Positions 36,061 to 44,019 of a stretch of 64,000 nt of DNA are shown here, one piece after another. The translations under genes and the position numbers were made by a program. Position 1 is the stretch's first letter; each line of letters opens with the position of its first letter. The notes under the pieces were generated by a model. The model saw only the letters and a program-made list of their open reading frames with translations, had not been told where the DNA came from and searched no databases. Source of the stretch: Microbispora hainanensis (GTDB lineage: Bacteria > Actinomycetota > Actinomycetes > Streptosporangiales > Streptosporangiaceae); NCBI RefSeq assembly GCF_036186745.1, contig NZ_CP108086.1, positions 5,208,001 through 5,272,000 on the forward strand, read 5' to 3'.

Positions 36061-37884
36061 GTGCCGACCAAGGAGTCACCCGCGCGGCCCGGCAGCTCAG
36101 TCATGCTCCAGGGTCTCAAGGTCATCGGTGTGGCGATCAGAACCGAGCCGAAGATCTTCACCGGCGCGGTCGTCGCCAGCGCCGTCTACGGCGCGATGAC
36201 CGTCGCCGCGTCCTGGGCGCTCGGCTGGGCGACCGACAACGCGGTGCTGCCCGCGTTCCGGGACGGCGCGGCGAGCTCGGGCACGCTGGTCGTGGCGGCC
36301 CTGCTGATCGTGGGCGTGGCGGTGCTCAAGGCCGCCGGGATCATGGGCCGGCGCATCATGGCCGGGATCCACCAATACCGCATGCAGGCCCACTCCCGCC
36401 GCGCCGTTACGCGGCAGTACCTGCGGCTGCCCCTCGCCTGGCACCACCGCCACCCGACCGGGCAGCTGCTGTCCAACGCCAACTCCGATGTCGAGGCGGC
36501 CTGGGCGCCGCTCGCCCCGCTGCCGATGGCGGTGGGCGTGGTCGTGATGCTGGTGACGGCCGCCGTGGCGATCGTGCTGGTCGACCCGGTGCTCGCCGTC
36601 GTCGGCTTCCTGATCTTCCCGGCCGTGGCCGTGCTCAACCTGGTCTACCAGCGCAGGCTCTCCCCGCTCGCGATGCGGGCCCAGCAGCTGCGGGCCGAGG
36701 TGAGCGAGGTCGCCCACGAGAGCTTCGACGGCGCGCTCGTCGTCAAGACCCTCGGCCGCGAGGACGCGGAGGCCGCGCGCTTCCAGGCCAAGGCCGACGC
36801 GCTGCGCGACGCCAACGTCGCCGTCGGCCGGATCCGCGGGCTGTTCGACCCCATGCTGGAGGCGCTGCCCACGCTGGGCGTGCTCGCCGTGCTGCTCGTC
36901 GGGGCGCTGCGGCTGGAGTCGGGCGGCGTCGCGGCGGGCGACCTGATCCAGGTGGCCTACCTGTTCACCCTCCTCGCCTTCCCGATCCGGGCGCTGGGCT
37001 GGGTGCTGGCCGAGCTGCCGCGCAGCGTCGTCGGCTGGACGCGGGTCAGGGACGTCCTCGACGCCACCGGCTCCATGGAGTACGGCACCGCCCGCCTGGA
37101 CGACTCCGGCCCGGCCCGGGTGGAGGCCGAGGGCGTCTCCTACGCGTACGTGCCGGGCAACCCCGTGCTGAAGGACGTGAGCTTCGCCGTGGCGCCGGGC
37201 CGTACGATCGCGCTCGTCGGGCCGACCGGGGCGGGCAAGTCGACGCTCACCCAGCTGCTCGCGCGCCTGATCGACCCCGGCGAGGGCGTCGTCCGCGTCG
37301 ACGGCGTCGATCTGCGCGAGGTGGCCAGGGGCGAGGTGAGCGCCTCGGTGGCACTCGTGCCGCAGCAGACGTTCCTGTTCGACGACACCGTGCGCGGCAA
37401 CATCGCGCTCGGCGGCCAGGTGCCGGACGAGCGCATCTGGGCCGCGCTGCGGCTCGCGCAGGCCGACGGCTTCGTCAGCGCCCTGCCGTCCGGCCTCGAC
37501 ACCCGGATCGGCGAGCGCGGCGCGACGTTGTCGGGCGGCCAGCGCCAGCGTCTCGCCCTCGCCCGCGCGGTCGTGCGCGAGCCCCGGCTGCTCATCCTCG
37601 ACGACGCCACCTCCAGCGTCGACCCGCAGGTCGAAAAGCGCATCCTGTACGGCCTGCGCGACGGGGCCGCCGAGGCCACGGTGATCGTGGTCGCCTACCG
37701 GATGGCGACGATCGCGCTGGCCGACGAGGTCGTCTACCTGGAGCAGGGCGTGGTCGCCGACCACGGCACCCACGAGCAGCTCCTGGCCCGCTGCGCGGGC
37801 TACCGCGACCTCGTCACCGCCTACGAGCGCGAGGAGGCCGAACGCGCCGCGTTCGAAGACACCGATGAGGAGGTCGTGGCATGA
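36061..37884 (+). CDS. ABC exporter half-transporter with degenerate ATP site
   Basis: 607 residues from GTG at 36061 (GAAGGAA upstream). Six membrane segments over about residues 25-310, nucleotide-binding domain 330-600: Walker A GPTGAGKST, signature [15 protein letters not shown], Walker B LLILDDATSSVD and VVAYRMATIA. The catalytic Glu after Walker B is Asp and the switch His is Tyr, so this subunit's own ATP site should be non-hydrolytic. Partner of the next gene; together a heterodimeric multidrug- or lipid-type exporter of the BmrCD/TM287-288 kind. The stop overlaps the ATG of an 18-codon ORF. Confidence 0.93.
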   Translation: MPTKESPARPGSSVMLQGLKVIGVAIRTEPKIFTGAVVASAVYGAMTVAASWALGWATDNAVLPAFRDGAASSGTLVVAALLIVGVAVLKAAGIMGRRIMAGIHQYRMQAHSRRAVTRQYLRLPLAWHHRHPTGQLLSNANSDVEAAWAPLAPLPMAVGVVVMLVTAAVAIVLVDPVLAVVGFLIFPAVAVLNLVYQRRLSPLAMRAQQLRAEVSEVAHESFDGALVVKTLGREDAEAARFQAKADALRDANVAVGRIRGLFDPMLEALPTLGVLAVLLVGALRLESGGVAAGDLIQVAYLFTLLAFPIRALGWVLAELPRSVVGWTRVRDVLDATGSMEYGTARLDDSGPARVEAEGVSYAYVPGNPVLKDVSFAVAPGRTIALVGPTGAGKSTLTQLLARLIDPGEGVVRVDGVDLREVARGEVSASVALVPQQTFLFDDTVRGNIALGGQVPDERIWAALRLAQADGFVSALPSGLDTRIGERGATLSGGQRQRLALARAVVREPRLLILDDATSSVDPQVEKRILYGLRDGAAEATVIVVAYRMATIALADEVVYLEQGVVADHGTHEQLLARCAGYRDLVTAYEREEAERAAFEDTDEEVVA

Positions 37885-37937
37885 CGCCCGGCCCGAGGAC
37901 CCTGACGAGGACCCTGACGAGGAGCGTGACGCGGTGA
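37881..37937 (+). CDS. 18-aa mini-ORF bridging two ABC exporter genes
   Basis: ATG overlaps the first exporter's TGA (ATGA); its TGA overlaps the GTG of the second (GTGA). A strong ribosome site GAGGAGG (37867-37873) lies 7 nt before this ATG, and GAGGAG (37919-37924) inside it lies 9 nt before the GTG. Peptide MTPGPRTLTRTLTRSVTR is built on a 12-nt repeat. Alternatively the second exporter starts at ATG 37865 in another frame. Confidence 0.45.
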   Translation: MTPGPRTLTRTLTRSVTR

Positions 37938-39739
37938 CCGCCGTGAACGACACGGCCACGGGAGAGACCTCGTCTCTGCGGTCGGCCGACCGGAGCGCCC
38001 TGGAGACGCTCAGGCAGGGCCTGCGGCTGTCGCCGGAGTTCCGCCGCGGGCTCACCGGCACGCTCGTGCTGGCCGTGCTGGCGACACTGGGCAAGGTCGT
38101 CGTCCCCATCGCCGTACAGCAGGTGATCGACCGCGGCCTGGGGTCGGGCGAGCCCGACCTGCCGTTCATCCGGAACGCGGTCGTCCTGTGCGCCCTCGCC
38201 GTCGTGCTGACCGCGCTGTGCGGCTACCTGATGAACGTCCGGCTCTACCGCTCCACCGAGTCGGGCCTGGCGGCCCTGCGCGGCAAGGGTTTCCGCCACG
38301 TGCACGACCTGTCGGTGCTGACGCAGAACACCGAGCGGCGCGGCGGCCTGGTGTCCCGCGTGACCGGCGACGTCGACCAGATCAGCACGTTCATGCAGTG
38401 GGGCGGGCTGATGGTCATCGTGTCCGCCGGCCAGCTCGTGGTGGCGACCGTGCTCATGGCCGTCTATTCCTGGCAGCTCACGCTGCTGGTGTGGGCCTGC
38501 TTCCTGCCGCTGGTGCTGGCCCTGCCCCGCTTCCAGCGCCTGGTGGCCAAGGCGTACACCAAGGTGCGCGAGCGCGCCGGCGACGTCCTCGCCGCCGTCA
38601 GCGAGTCGGTCGTCGGCAGCGCGGTGATCCGGGCGTACGGCTCGGAGGACCGCACCGCCGACCGGATCGACACGGCGGTGGACGGGATGCGCGCGGCGCA
38701 GACCCGGGCCCAGAAGATCGTCGGGTTCACGTTCCCGGTCACCGAGCTGGTCGCCTCGATCACGGTCGCGCTGGTGGTCGTGGCCGGGGTCTGGCTGGGC
38801 GTCGGCGGCTCGATCACGGCCGGGCGGCTCATCGCGTTCCTGTTCCTGATCACGCTGTTCATCAGCCCGCTGCAGACCGCGACCGAGGTGCTGAACGAGG
38901 CGCAGAACGCGATCGCCGGCTGGCGGCGCATCCTGGGCGTGCTCGACACCCCGGCCGACGTGGCCGACCCCGAGAACGGTGCGACGCTGCCGCGCGGCCC
39001 GATCTCGGTCCGTTTCGACGGCGTGGGCTTCGCCTACCCCGGCGGGCCGCCGGTGCTCCACGACGTGTCGGTCGAGATCCCGCCGCGCACGCGGATCGCC
39101 GTGGTGGGGGAGACCGGCTCGGGCAAGACGACCTTCGCCAAGCTGCTCACCCGGCTCATGGACCCCACCTCCGGCCGGATCCTCGTGGACGGCACCGACC
39201 TGCGCACGGTGAGCTTCTCCTCGCTCCGAGAGCGGATCGTCATGGTGCCGCAGGACGGGTTCCTGTTCGACTCGACGCTTGAGGACAACATCCGCTTCGG
39301 ACGGCCCTCGGCGACCCGGGAGGAGATCACCCGGGCGCTGACCGAGCTCGGCCTGGCCGACTGGCTCGACGGCCTGCCCGCCGGCCTCGACAGCCCGGTC
39401 GGCCAGCGGGGCGAGTCCCTTTCCGCCGGCGAGCGCCAGCTCGTCGCGCTCGCCCGCGCCTACCTCGCCGACCCCGACCTGCTGCTGCTCGACGAGGCCA
39501 CCTCCGCCGTGGACCCCGCCACCGAGGTGCGCCTCGCCCGCGCCCTCGACGGCATCACCCGTGGCCGTACGGCCGTCTCGATCGCCCACCGCCTGTCCAC
39601 CGCCCAGGCGGCCGACGAGGTCATCGTGTTCGAGCACGGCCGGATCGTCCAGCGCGGCCCGCACGCCGTCCTGGTCGAGCAGCCCGGCGTGTACGCCGAC
39701 CTCTACGCCTCCTGGACCACCGCCACCACCGTCCGCTGA
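37934..39739 (+). CDS. ABC exporter half-transporter, canonical Walker B
   Basis: 601 residues from GTG at 37934; a longer form from ATG 37865 would add 23 mostly acidic residues. Six membrane segments (about 40-315), nucleotide-binding domain about 345-595: Walker A GETGSGKTT, Walker B LLLLDEATSAVD with the catalytic Glu, and SIAHRLSTA with the switch His. Its signature is LSAGERQ, deviating from LSGGQ. That deviation faces the partner's defective Walker B, so both defects fall on the same composite site, as in characterised asymmetric exporters. Substrate unknown. Confidence 0.92.
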   Translation: MTAVNDTATGETSSLRSADRSALETLRQGLRLSPEFRRGLTGTLVLAVLATLGKVVVPIAVQQVIDRGLGSGEPDLPFIRNAVVLCALAVVLTALCGYLMNVRLYRSTESGLAALRGKGFRHVHDLSVLTQNTERRGGLVSRVTGDVDQISTFMQWGGLMVIVSAGQLVVATVLMAVYSWQLTLLVWACFLPLVLALPRFQRLVAKAYTKVRERAGDVLAAVSESVVGSAVIRAYGSEDRTADRIDTAVDGMRAAQTRAQKIVGFTFPVTELVASITVALVVVAGVWLGVGGSITAGRLIAFLFLITLFISPLQTATEVLNEAQNAIAGWRRILGVLDTPADVADPENGATLPRGPISVRFDGVGFAYPGGPPVLHDVSVEIPPRTRIAVVGETGSGKTTFAKLLTRLMDPTSGRILVDGTDLRTVSFSSLRERIVMVPQDGFLFDSTLEDNIRFGRPSATREEITRALTELGLADWLDGLPAGLDSPVGQRGESLSAGERQLVALARAYLADPDLLLLDEATSAVDPATEVRLARALDGITRGRTAVSIAHRLSTAQAADEVIVFEHGRIVQRGPHAVLVEQPGVYADLYASWTTATTVR

Positions 39740-39752
39740 ATGCCGCGTCACT

Positions 39753-39784
39753 GACGTCGAACGTCACCGACGTTGGACGTCAGC
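39753..39784. repeat. 16-bp direct repeat, two copies
   Basis: GACGTCGAACGTCACC and GACGTTGGACGTCAGC lie back to back (39753-39768, 39769-39784), followed by a third GACGTC. Each unit also contains GACGT/ACGTC inverted halves. Between the exporter stop and a broken gene. Confidence 0.7.
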
Positions 39785-39805
39785 GACGTCCCCTGCCAGT
39801 AATGA

Positions 39806-40288
39806 AGGCTGGGATTCGTCAACCCCTTCCTCGCCTTCTACCTGGGCCCGCTCTCGCGTTATCGGGCCGACATCGAGCTGGGCGCCGGGCCGGACGTCGT
39901 CCAGGCCCTGTACGAGGCGATGAGCGAGCATCTCGGGCAGGTCTACGAGGAGGCGTTCCGAGACCACCTGCGGCGGCGCGCGGCGGCGAGGGAGCTCGGG
40001 CCCCGGGTCGTCGCCGTCGGACCCTGGTGGAAGGACGACGGCCAGGACGAGATCGACGCCGTCGTGCTCGCGGAACCCGCCCGCACGCGCGTTCCGGTCC
40101 TCGTCGGCGAGGCCGAGTGGAGCCGCACCGTGGACGCGGAACGGCTGCGGGCGCGCCTGTCGCGCAAGGCGGCGAAACTCACCGGCGACGTGGACGCGCT
40201 CACCTACGCCGTGTGCGCCCGTGAGGAGGTCACCCACGTGCGCGAGGGCGTCCTGCCGATCACCGCGGCCGACGTCTTCCGTCCCTGA
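39806..40288 (+). pseudogene. C-terminal remnant of DUF234-type AAA ATPase
   Basis: The frame opens straight after two stops (TAA TGA at 39800-39805) and reads RLGFVNPFLAFYLGPLSRYRADIELG..., a recognisable DUF234 start, then FRDHLRRRAAARELG, VAVGPWWKDDGQDEIDAVVL and the VLVGEAEWS endonuclease-like core. Full proteins of this family are about 450-480 residues with an N-terminal AAA ATPase; here that part is missing and the first in-frame ATG (39920) lies inside the domain. I therefore call a decayed fragment; a short functional nuclease-like domain from 39920 (122 aa) cannot be excluded. Confidence 0.65.
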
Positions 40289-40420
40289 TCAGGTCCGTAC
40301 GGCGTCGGAGAGGCCGCTGTCCGCCCGGCCCGAGGAGGCCGGCGAGGCGTTGGGTATCTTGACGGCCGTCATGAAGGAGATCACCGCCAGGGCGGCGGCA
40401 GGAGCGGGAGCGAGCGGAAC

Positions 40421-40855
40421 ATGGGGGACATCGTGGGGAAGCCGGTGCTGGTCGAGCGGCGCAGCACGGACAGGATCGCCCCGCCCCTCGGCGCGTACAG
40501 CCATGCGGCGCGGGTCTCGCCGGACGCCGCCGTCCTGCACATCGCGGGGCAGATCGGCAACGCCCCCGACGGAACGGTCGCCCCGGACGCGTACGGGCAG
40601 ACCGTCCAGGCGTTGCGCAACATCGCGGCGGTCGTCGAGGACGCCGGAGGCACCCCGGCGGAGGGGCTGGTCTCGCTGTTCACGATGGTCGCGAGCCGGG
40701 AGGCGCTTCCCGGAGTGCGCCGCGGCATCGGCGAGGTGCTCGCCGAGTGGTTCCCCGAGGGGGACTACCCGATCAACTCGTTGATCGTGGTGGCCGGGCT
40801 GGCCCGGGAGGACCTGCTGGTCGAGATCGCCTCGACGGCGGTGGTGCCGGGATGA
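40421..40855 (+). CDS. RidA-family protein
   Basis: 144 residues. APPLGAYSHAARVSPDAAVLHIAGQIG is the Rid start, with LFTMVASREALPGVRRGIGEVL in place of the usual Arg-containing strand (RTTVFL), then NSLIVVAGLAREDLLVEIASTAVV. The carboxylate-binding Arg is not obvious, so activity may differ from classical RidA. It converges with the polyamine-type importer genes (28-bp gap); Rid proteins often accompany amine catabolism. Confidence 0.8.
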   Translation: MGDIVGKPVLVERRSTDRIAPPLGAYSHAARVSPDAAVLHIAGQIGNAPDGTVAPDAYGQTVQALRNIAAVVEDAGGTPAEGLVSLFTMVASREALPGVRRGIGEVLAEWFPEGDYPINSLIVVAGLAREDLLVEIASTAVVPG

Positions 40856-40883
40856 CGCCGGGTAGTCCGGCGGGCGGGTCGCC

Positions 40884-41684
40884 TCAGTGGGTCTGCGGGT
40901 CGCCGCCGGACAGGCGCTGGGCCAGATAGATCGGGATCACCGACAGCAGGATCAGCGCGGCGGCGACCACGTTGACCACCGGCGCCTGGTTGGGCCGGAA
41001 CAGGTTCTCGAAGATCCAGATCGGCAGCGTGCGGACGCCGGCCCCGGCGGTGAACGTCGTGACGATGATCTCGTCGAACGACAGCGCGAAGGCGAGCAGC
41101 CCGCCCGCGAGCAGCGCCGAGCGCATCATCGGGAACGTCACCAGGCGGAACGTGGTGAACGTGTCCGCCCCGAGGTCGGCCGACGCCTCCTCCAGGTTCA
41201 GGCCCATGCGGCGCAGCCGGGCCAGCACGTTGTTGTAGACGGTGACCACGCAGAACGTCGCGTGGCCCACGATCACGGTCAGCAGCCCGAGAGGCAGGCC
41301 GAGCACCGTGTGGAACGTGTTGCTCAGCGCGATGCCGGTCACGATGCCGGGCAGGGCGATGGGCAGCACGATCACCAGCGAGACCGTCTCCCGGCCGAAG
41401 AACCGGTAGCGCTGCACCGCGAAGGCGGCCATCGTGCCGAGCACGAGCGCGATCGCGGTCGCGCCGAGGCCCGCCTGGACCGAGGTCCACAGCGCGTCGC
41501 GCAGGCCGGCCGAGCCCCAGGCGGCGCCCCACCAGCGCAGCGTGAACCCGGCGGGCGGCCAGGAGAAGGTCCGGTCGGAGTTGAACGAGTTGAGCAGCAC
41601 CACGGCCAGCGGCACGTAGATCACGGCCAGGCCGGCCACCAGCGCCGCCCGCAGCAGCGTCCGGGCCGTACGAGACAGGTTCAC
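40884..41684 (-). CDS. ABC importer permease, PotC/YdcV type
   Basis: 266 residues from GTG at 41684. Six membrane segments; EAA loop ARLRRMGLNLEEASADLGADTFTTFRLVTFPMM at about 140-175. N-terminus RTLLRAALVAGLAVIYVPLAVVLLNSFN is the typical PotC start. Inner-membrane half of a polyamine/aminobutyrate-type importer with the permease at 41740. Its start overlaps the stop of a 20-codon ORF. Confidence 0.93.
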   Translation of the reverse strand: MNLSRTARTLLRAALVAGLAVIYVPLAVVLLNSFNSDRTFSWPPAGFTLRWWGAAWGSAGLRDALWTSVQAGLGATAIALVLGTMAAFAVQRYRFFGRETVSLVIVLPIALPGIVTGIALSNTFHTVLGLPLGLLTVIVGHATFCVVTVYNNVLARLRRMGLNLEEASADLGADTFTTFRLVTFPMMRSALLAGGLLAFALSFDEIIVTTFTAGAGVRTLPIWIFENLFRPNQAPVVNVVAAALILLSVIPIYLAQRLSGGDPQTH

Positions 41685-41743
41685 CGGGCCTCCTCCGCCC
41701 GCCGGTGGATCCGGTCGCCGGTTCGTTCGCTTCGCTCTCTCAC
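41681..41743 (-). CDS. 20-aa mini-ORF bridging two permease genes
   Basis: GTG at 41743 overlaps the stop of the upstream permease (GTGA) and the TGA overlaps the GTG of the downstream permease (GTGA). Ribosome site GGAGA lies a few bases before it, and GGAGGAGG inside it precedes the next gene. Peptide MRERSERTGDRIHRRAEEAR resembles the mini-ORF before trpC (SERTG ... RAE-EE). Confidence 0.5.
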   Translation of the reverse strand: MRERSERTGDRIHRRAEEAR

Positions 41744-42609
41744 AGGTTCTCCAGCGCGCCGGTGCGGCGTACGGCCGCGAGGTAGACCAGCATGATCACG
41801 ACGGGGACGGTGGCGACGGCGGCGGCGAAGGGCAGGTTGTTGGCCGCGCCGATGTTGTCGTAGACCACGTTGCCGATGAGCTGGGTCTTGCCACCGACGA
41901 TCTTCACGGTGATGTAGTCGCCCAGGGAGAGGGAGAACGTGAAGATCGACCCCGCCACGGCGGCGGGGAAGGTCAGCGGCCAGACCACCGTGCGGAACGT
42001 CCGCCACGGGCGCGCGCCGAGGTCCCCGGCCGCGTCGAGCAGCGAGTTCGGCAGCCGTTCGAGCCCCGCGTAGATCGGCAGGATCATGTACGGCAGCCAC
42101 AGGTACGACAGGGTCACCACGGTGGCGGTCAGGCCGTAACCCCAGCCGAGCACGCCGTCCGAGGACAGCATCACCCGCCACGCGTACGCCTTGACCAGGT
42201 AGGACGCCCACAATGGGGTGAGCACGGCGATCACGAGCCAGCGCTGGGCACGCGGCGAGGCCAGCTTGGCCATCGCGAACGCCATGGGGAAGGCCACCAC
42301 CAGGTCGATCAGCGTGACCGCCGCGGCCACGCCGATCGAGCGCAGGGCGACCGTGCGATAGACCTCGCCGGTGACCAGATCGGTGAAGTTGGCCCAGGTG
42401 AACACCTTGACCACGTCACCGGTGAACACGTCCGTCGACCAGAACGCGGTGACCAGAAGGGCGGCGAGCGCGCCCAGGTAGGCCAGTCCCAGCCAGGCCA
42501 GGGGCGCCGACAGCAGCAGCGACAGCCGCACGCCGGCGTGCCGGTGCAGGAATGAGGCGGCCCGCCTCCGCATCCCGGGGGAGGCGGCCGTCGTCGTGAG
42601 GGTCGTCAT
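41740..42609 (-). CDS. ABC importer permease, PotB/YdcU type
   Basis: 289 residues from ATG at 42609. Six membrane segments starting LSLLLSAPLAWLGLAYLGALAALLVTAFWS; EAA loop RLPNSLLDAAGDLGARPWRTFRTVVWPLTFPA at about 185-215. Pairs with the PotC-type permease. Separated from the binding-protein gene by a hairpin that could lower its expression relative to that gene. Confidence 0.93.
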   Translation of the reverse strand: MTTLTTTAASPGMRRRAASFLHRHAGVRLSLLLSAPLAWLGLAYLGALAALLVTAFWSTDVFTGDVVKVFTWANFTDLVTGEVYRTVALRSIGVAAAVTLIDLVVAFPMAFAMAKLASPRAQRWLVIAVLTPLWASYLVKAYAWRVMLSSDGVLGWGYGLTATVVTLSYLWLPYMILPIYAGLERLPNSLLDAAGDLGARPWRTFRTVVWPLTFPAAVAGSIFTFSLSLGDYITVKIVGGKTQLIGNVVYDNIGAANNLPFAAAVATVPVVIMLVYLAAVRRTGALENL

Positions 42610-42644
42610 CGTCTTCTCTCCGTGGGGCTGCTCATGCGGCCGAG

Positions 42645-42670
42645 GGGGGACGGCCGGGCGGCCGTCCCCC
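42645..42670. terminator. Hairpin between binding-protein and permease genes
   Basis: GGGGGACGGC (42645-42654) pairs perfectly with GCCGTCCCCC (42661-42670) around a 6-nt loop. On the minus strand it follows the binding-protein stop directly, a position where partial termination or mRNA stabilisation is common in ABC importer operons. Confidence 0.65.
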
Positions 42671-42679
42671 GGGGAGCGC

Positions 42680-43909
42680 TCAGCCCTTGATCTCGGTCCA
42701 GGCCCGGGTCCACTCGGAGTAGTCGGTGCACTTGACGTCGGTGCGCCCGTCGAGGCACTGCGCGATCGGCGTGGTCCAGTAGTGGACCTTGGAGAAGTAC
42801 TCCTCGTCGGTCGCGTGGTAGGTGTCGCAGAAGGACTTGTCGGACGTCTGCTCGCACGCCTTGGCGTTGGCCGGCGCCTCGCCGAACCACTCGGCCACCT
42901 GCGCGTTGGCCGTGGGGGAGATGATCCAGTCGAGCCACTCGTAGGCGCAGTTGGGGTGCTTGGCCTGCGCGGCGACCATCCACGTGTCCGACCAGCCGGT
43001 GGAGCCCTCCTTGGGCAGCGTCGTCTGCACCGGCGCCTTGTCGGCCTCCACCAGGTTGGCGATCACCTGCCAGGTCGTGCCCACGGCCGTGTCGCCGGAC
43101 TTGAACGACTGCACCGCCTTGGTGTAGTCGGACCAGTATTCGCCGATGTTCTGCTTCTGCTGCTTGAGCAGGTCGACCGCGGCCTTGAGCTGCGTCTCGT
43201 CCAGCGCGTACGGGTCCTTGATCCCCAGCTCGGGCCTGGCCGACATGAGGTAGAGCGCGGCGTCGGCGATGTAGATGGGGGAGTCGTACGCCGTCACCTT
43301 GCCCTTGTAGGGCGAGGCGGGGTCGAACACGACGCCCCAGGAGTCGGGGGCCGGGTTCACCGTGTCCGTGCGCCACATGAGGAGGTTCGCGCCGCGGCCG
43401 TGCGGGATGCCGTACGCGACCCCGTTGACCGAGTTCCACGGCTTGAGCTTCAGCCCCTCGAACACGTCCTTGTAGTTGGGCACGAGGTCGGTGTTGACCG
43501 GCGCGACCGTGCCGGAGGCGATCAGGCGCAGCGAGGCGTCGCCGGACGCCGACACCGCGTCGTACTCGCCGGTCTTCATCAGGTTGACCATCTCGTCGGA
43601 CGTGCCCGCGGTCTTGGTGTTGACCGTGCAGCCGGTGGCCTTCTCGAACGGGTGGACCCAGTCGACCTTGGGGTCGTTGGAGCCGTCCTCCGCGTAGCCG
43701 GCCCAGGCGACGAGGTTGACCTGTCCCTCGCCGGGGCCGAGGGACTTCAGGGTCTCGATCTTCGGCGGGGTGAAGGCGCCGCCGGGGGCCGCGGCCGAGC
43801 CGCCGCCGTCGGTGGACGAGCCGCCGCCGCAGCCCGCGACGGCCGCGAGGGCGAGCGCGGCGGTGACGACGAGAGACGGCCTGGCGAAACGCGGACGGGG
43901 GGACCGCAT
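42680..43909 (-). CDS. Polyamine/aminobutyrate-type ABC substrate-binding lipoprotein
   Basis: 409 residues from ATG at 43909 with AAGGAGAA upstream. Signal peptide with lipobox LAAVAGC, a Gly/Ser linker, then a type II periplasmic-binding fold: VNLVAWAGYAEDGSNDPKVDWV, GTSDEMVNLMKTGEYDAVSASGD, NGVAYGIPHGRGANLLMWR. The pattern is closest to YdcS/PotD proteins that bind putrescine, spermidine or GABA; exact ligand uncertain. Lipidated outer-leaflet protein delivering substrate to the permeases. Confidence 0.9.
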   Translation of the reverse strand: MRSPRPRFARPSLVVTAALALAAVAGCGGGSSTDGGGSAAAPGGAFTPPKIETLKSLGPGEGQVNLVAWAGYAEDGSNDPKVDWVHPFEKATGCTVNTKTAGTSDEMVNLMKTGEYDAVSASGDASLRLIASGTVAPVNTDLVPNYKDVFEGLKLKPWNSVNGVAYGIPHGRGANLLMWRTDTVNPAPDSWGVVFDPASPYKGKVTAYDSPIYIADAALYLMSARPELGIKDPYALDETQLKAAVDLLKQQKQNIGEYWSDYTKAVQSFKSGDTAVGTTWQVIANLVEADKAPVQTTLPKEGSTGWSDTWMVAAQAKHPNCAYEWLDWIISPTANAQVAEWFGEAPANAKACEQTSDKSFCDTYHATDEEYFSKVHYWTTPIAQCLDGRTDVKCTDYSEWTRAWTEIKG

Positions 43910-43941
43910 CGTGGTTCTCCTTGCTGTGAGTGGTGCCGGGG

Positions 43942-43993
43942 GGCGCGGTGCCTGGGCGCGGTGCCTGGGCGCGGTGCCTGGGCGCGGTGCCGG
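43942..43993. repeat. 13-bp tandem repeat, four copies
   Basis: GGCGCGGTGCCTG three times (43942, 43955, 43968) and a fourth copy with a changed end (43981). Lies between the ATPase stop and binding-protein start, that is in the 5' leader of the latter; 13 bp is not a multiple of 3, consistent with non-coding DNA. Confidence 0.88.
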
Positions 43994-44019
43994 GGGCGCG
44001 GTGGCGGAGTCAGCCGGCG

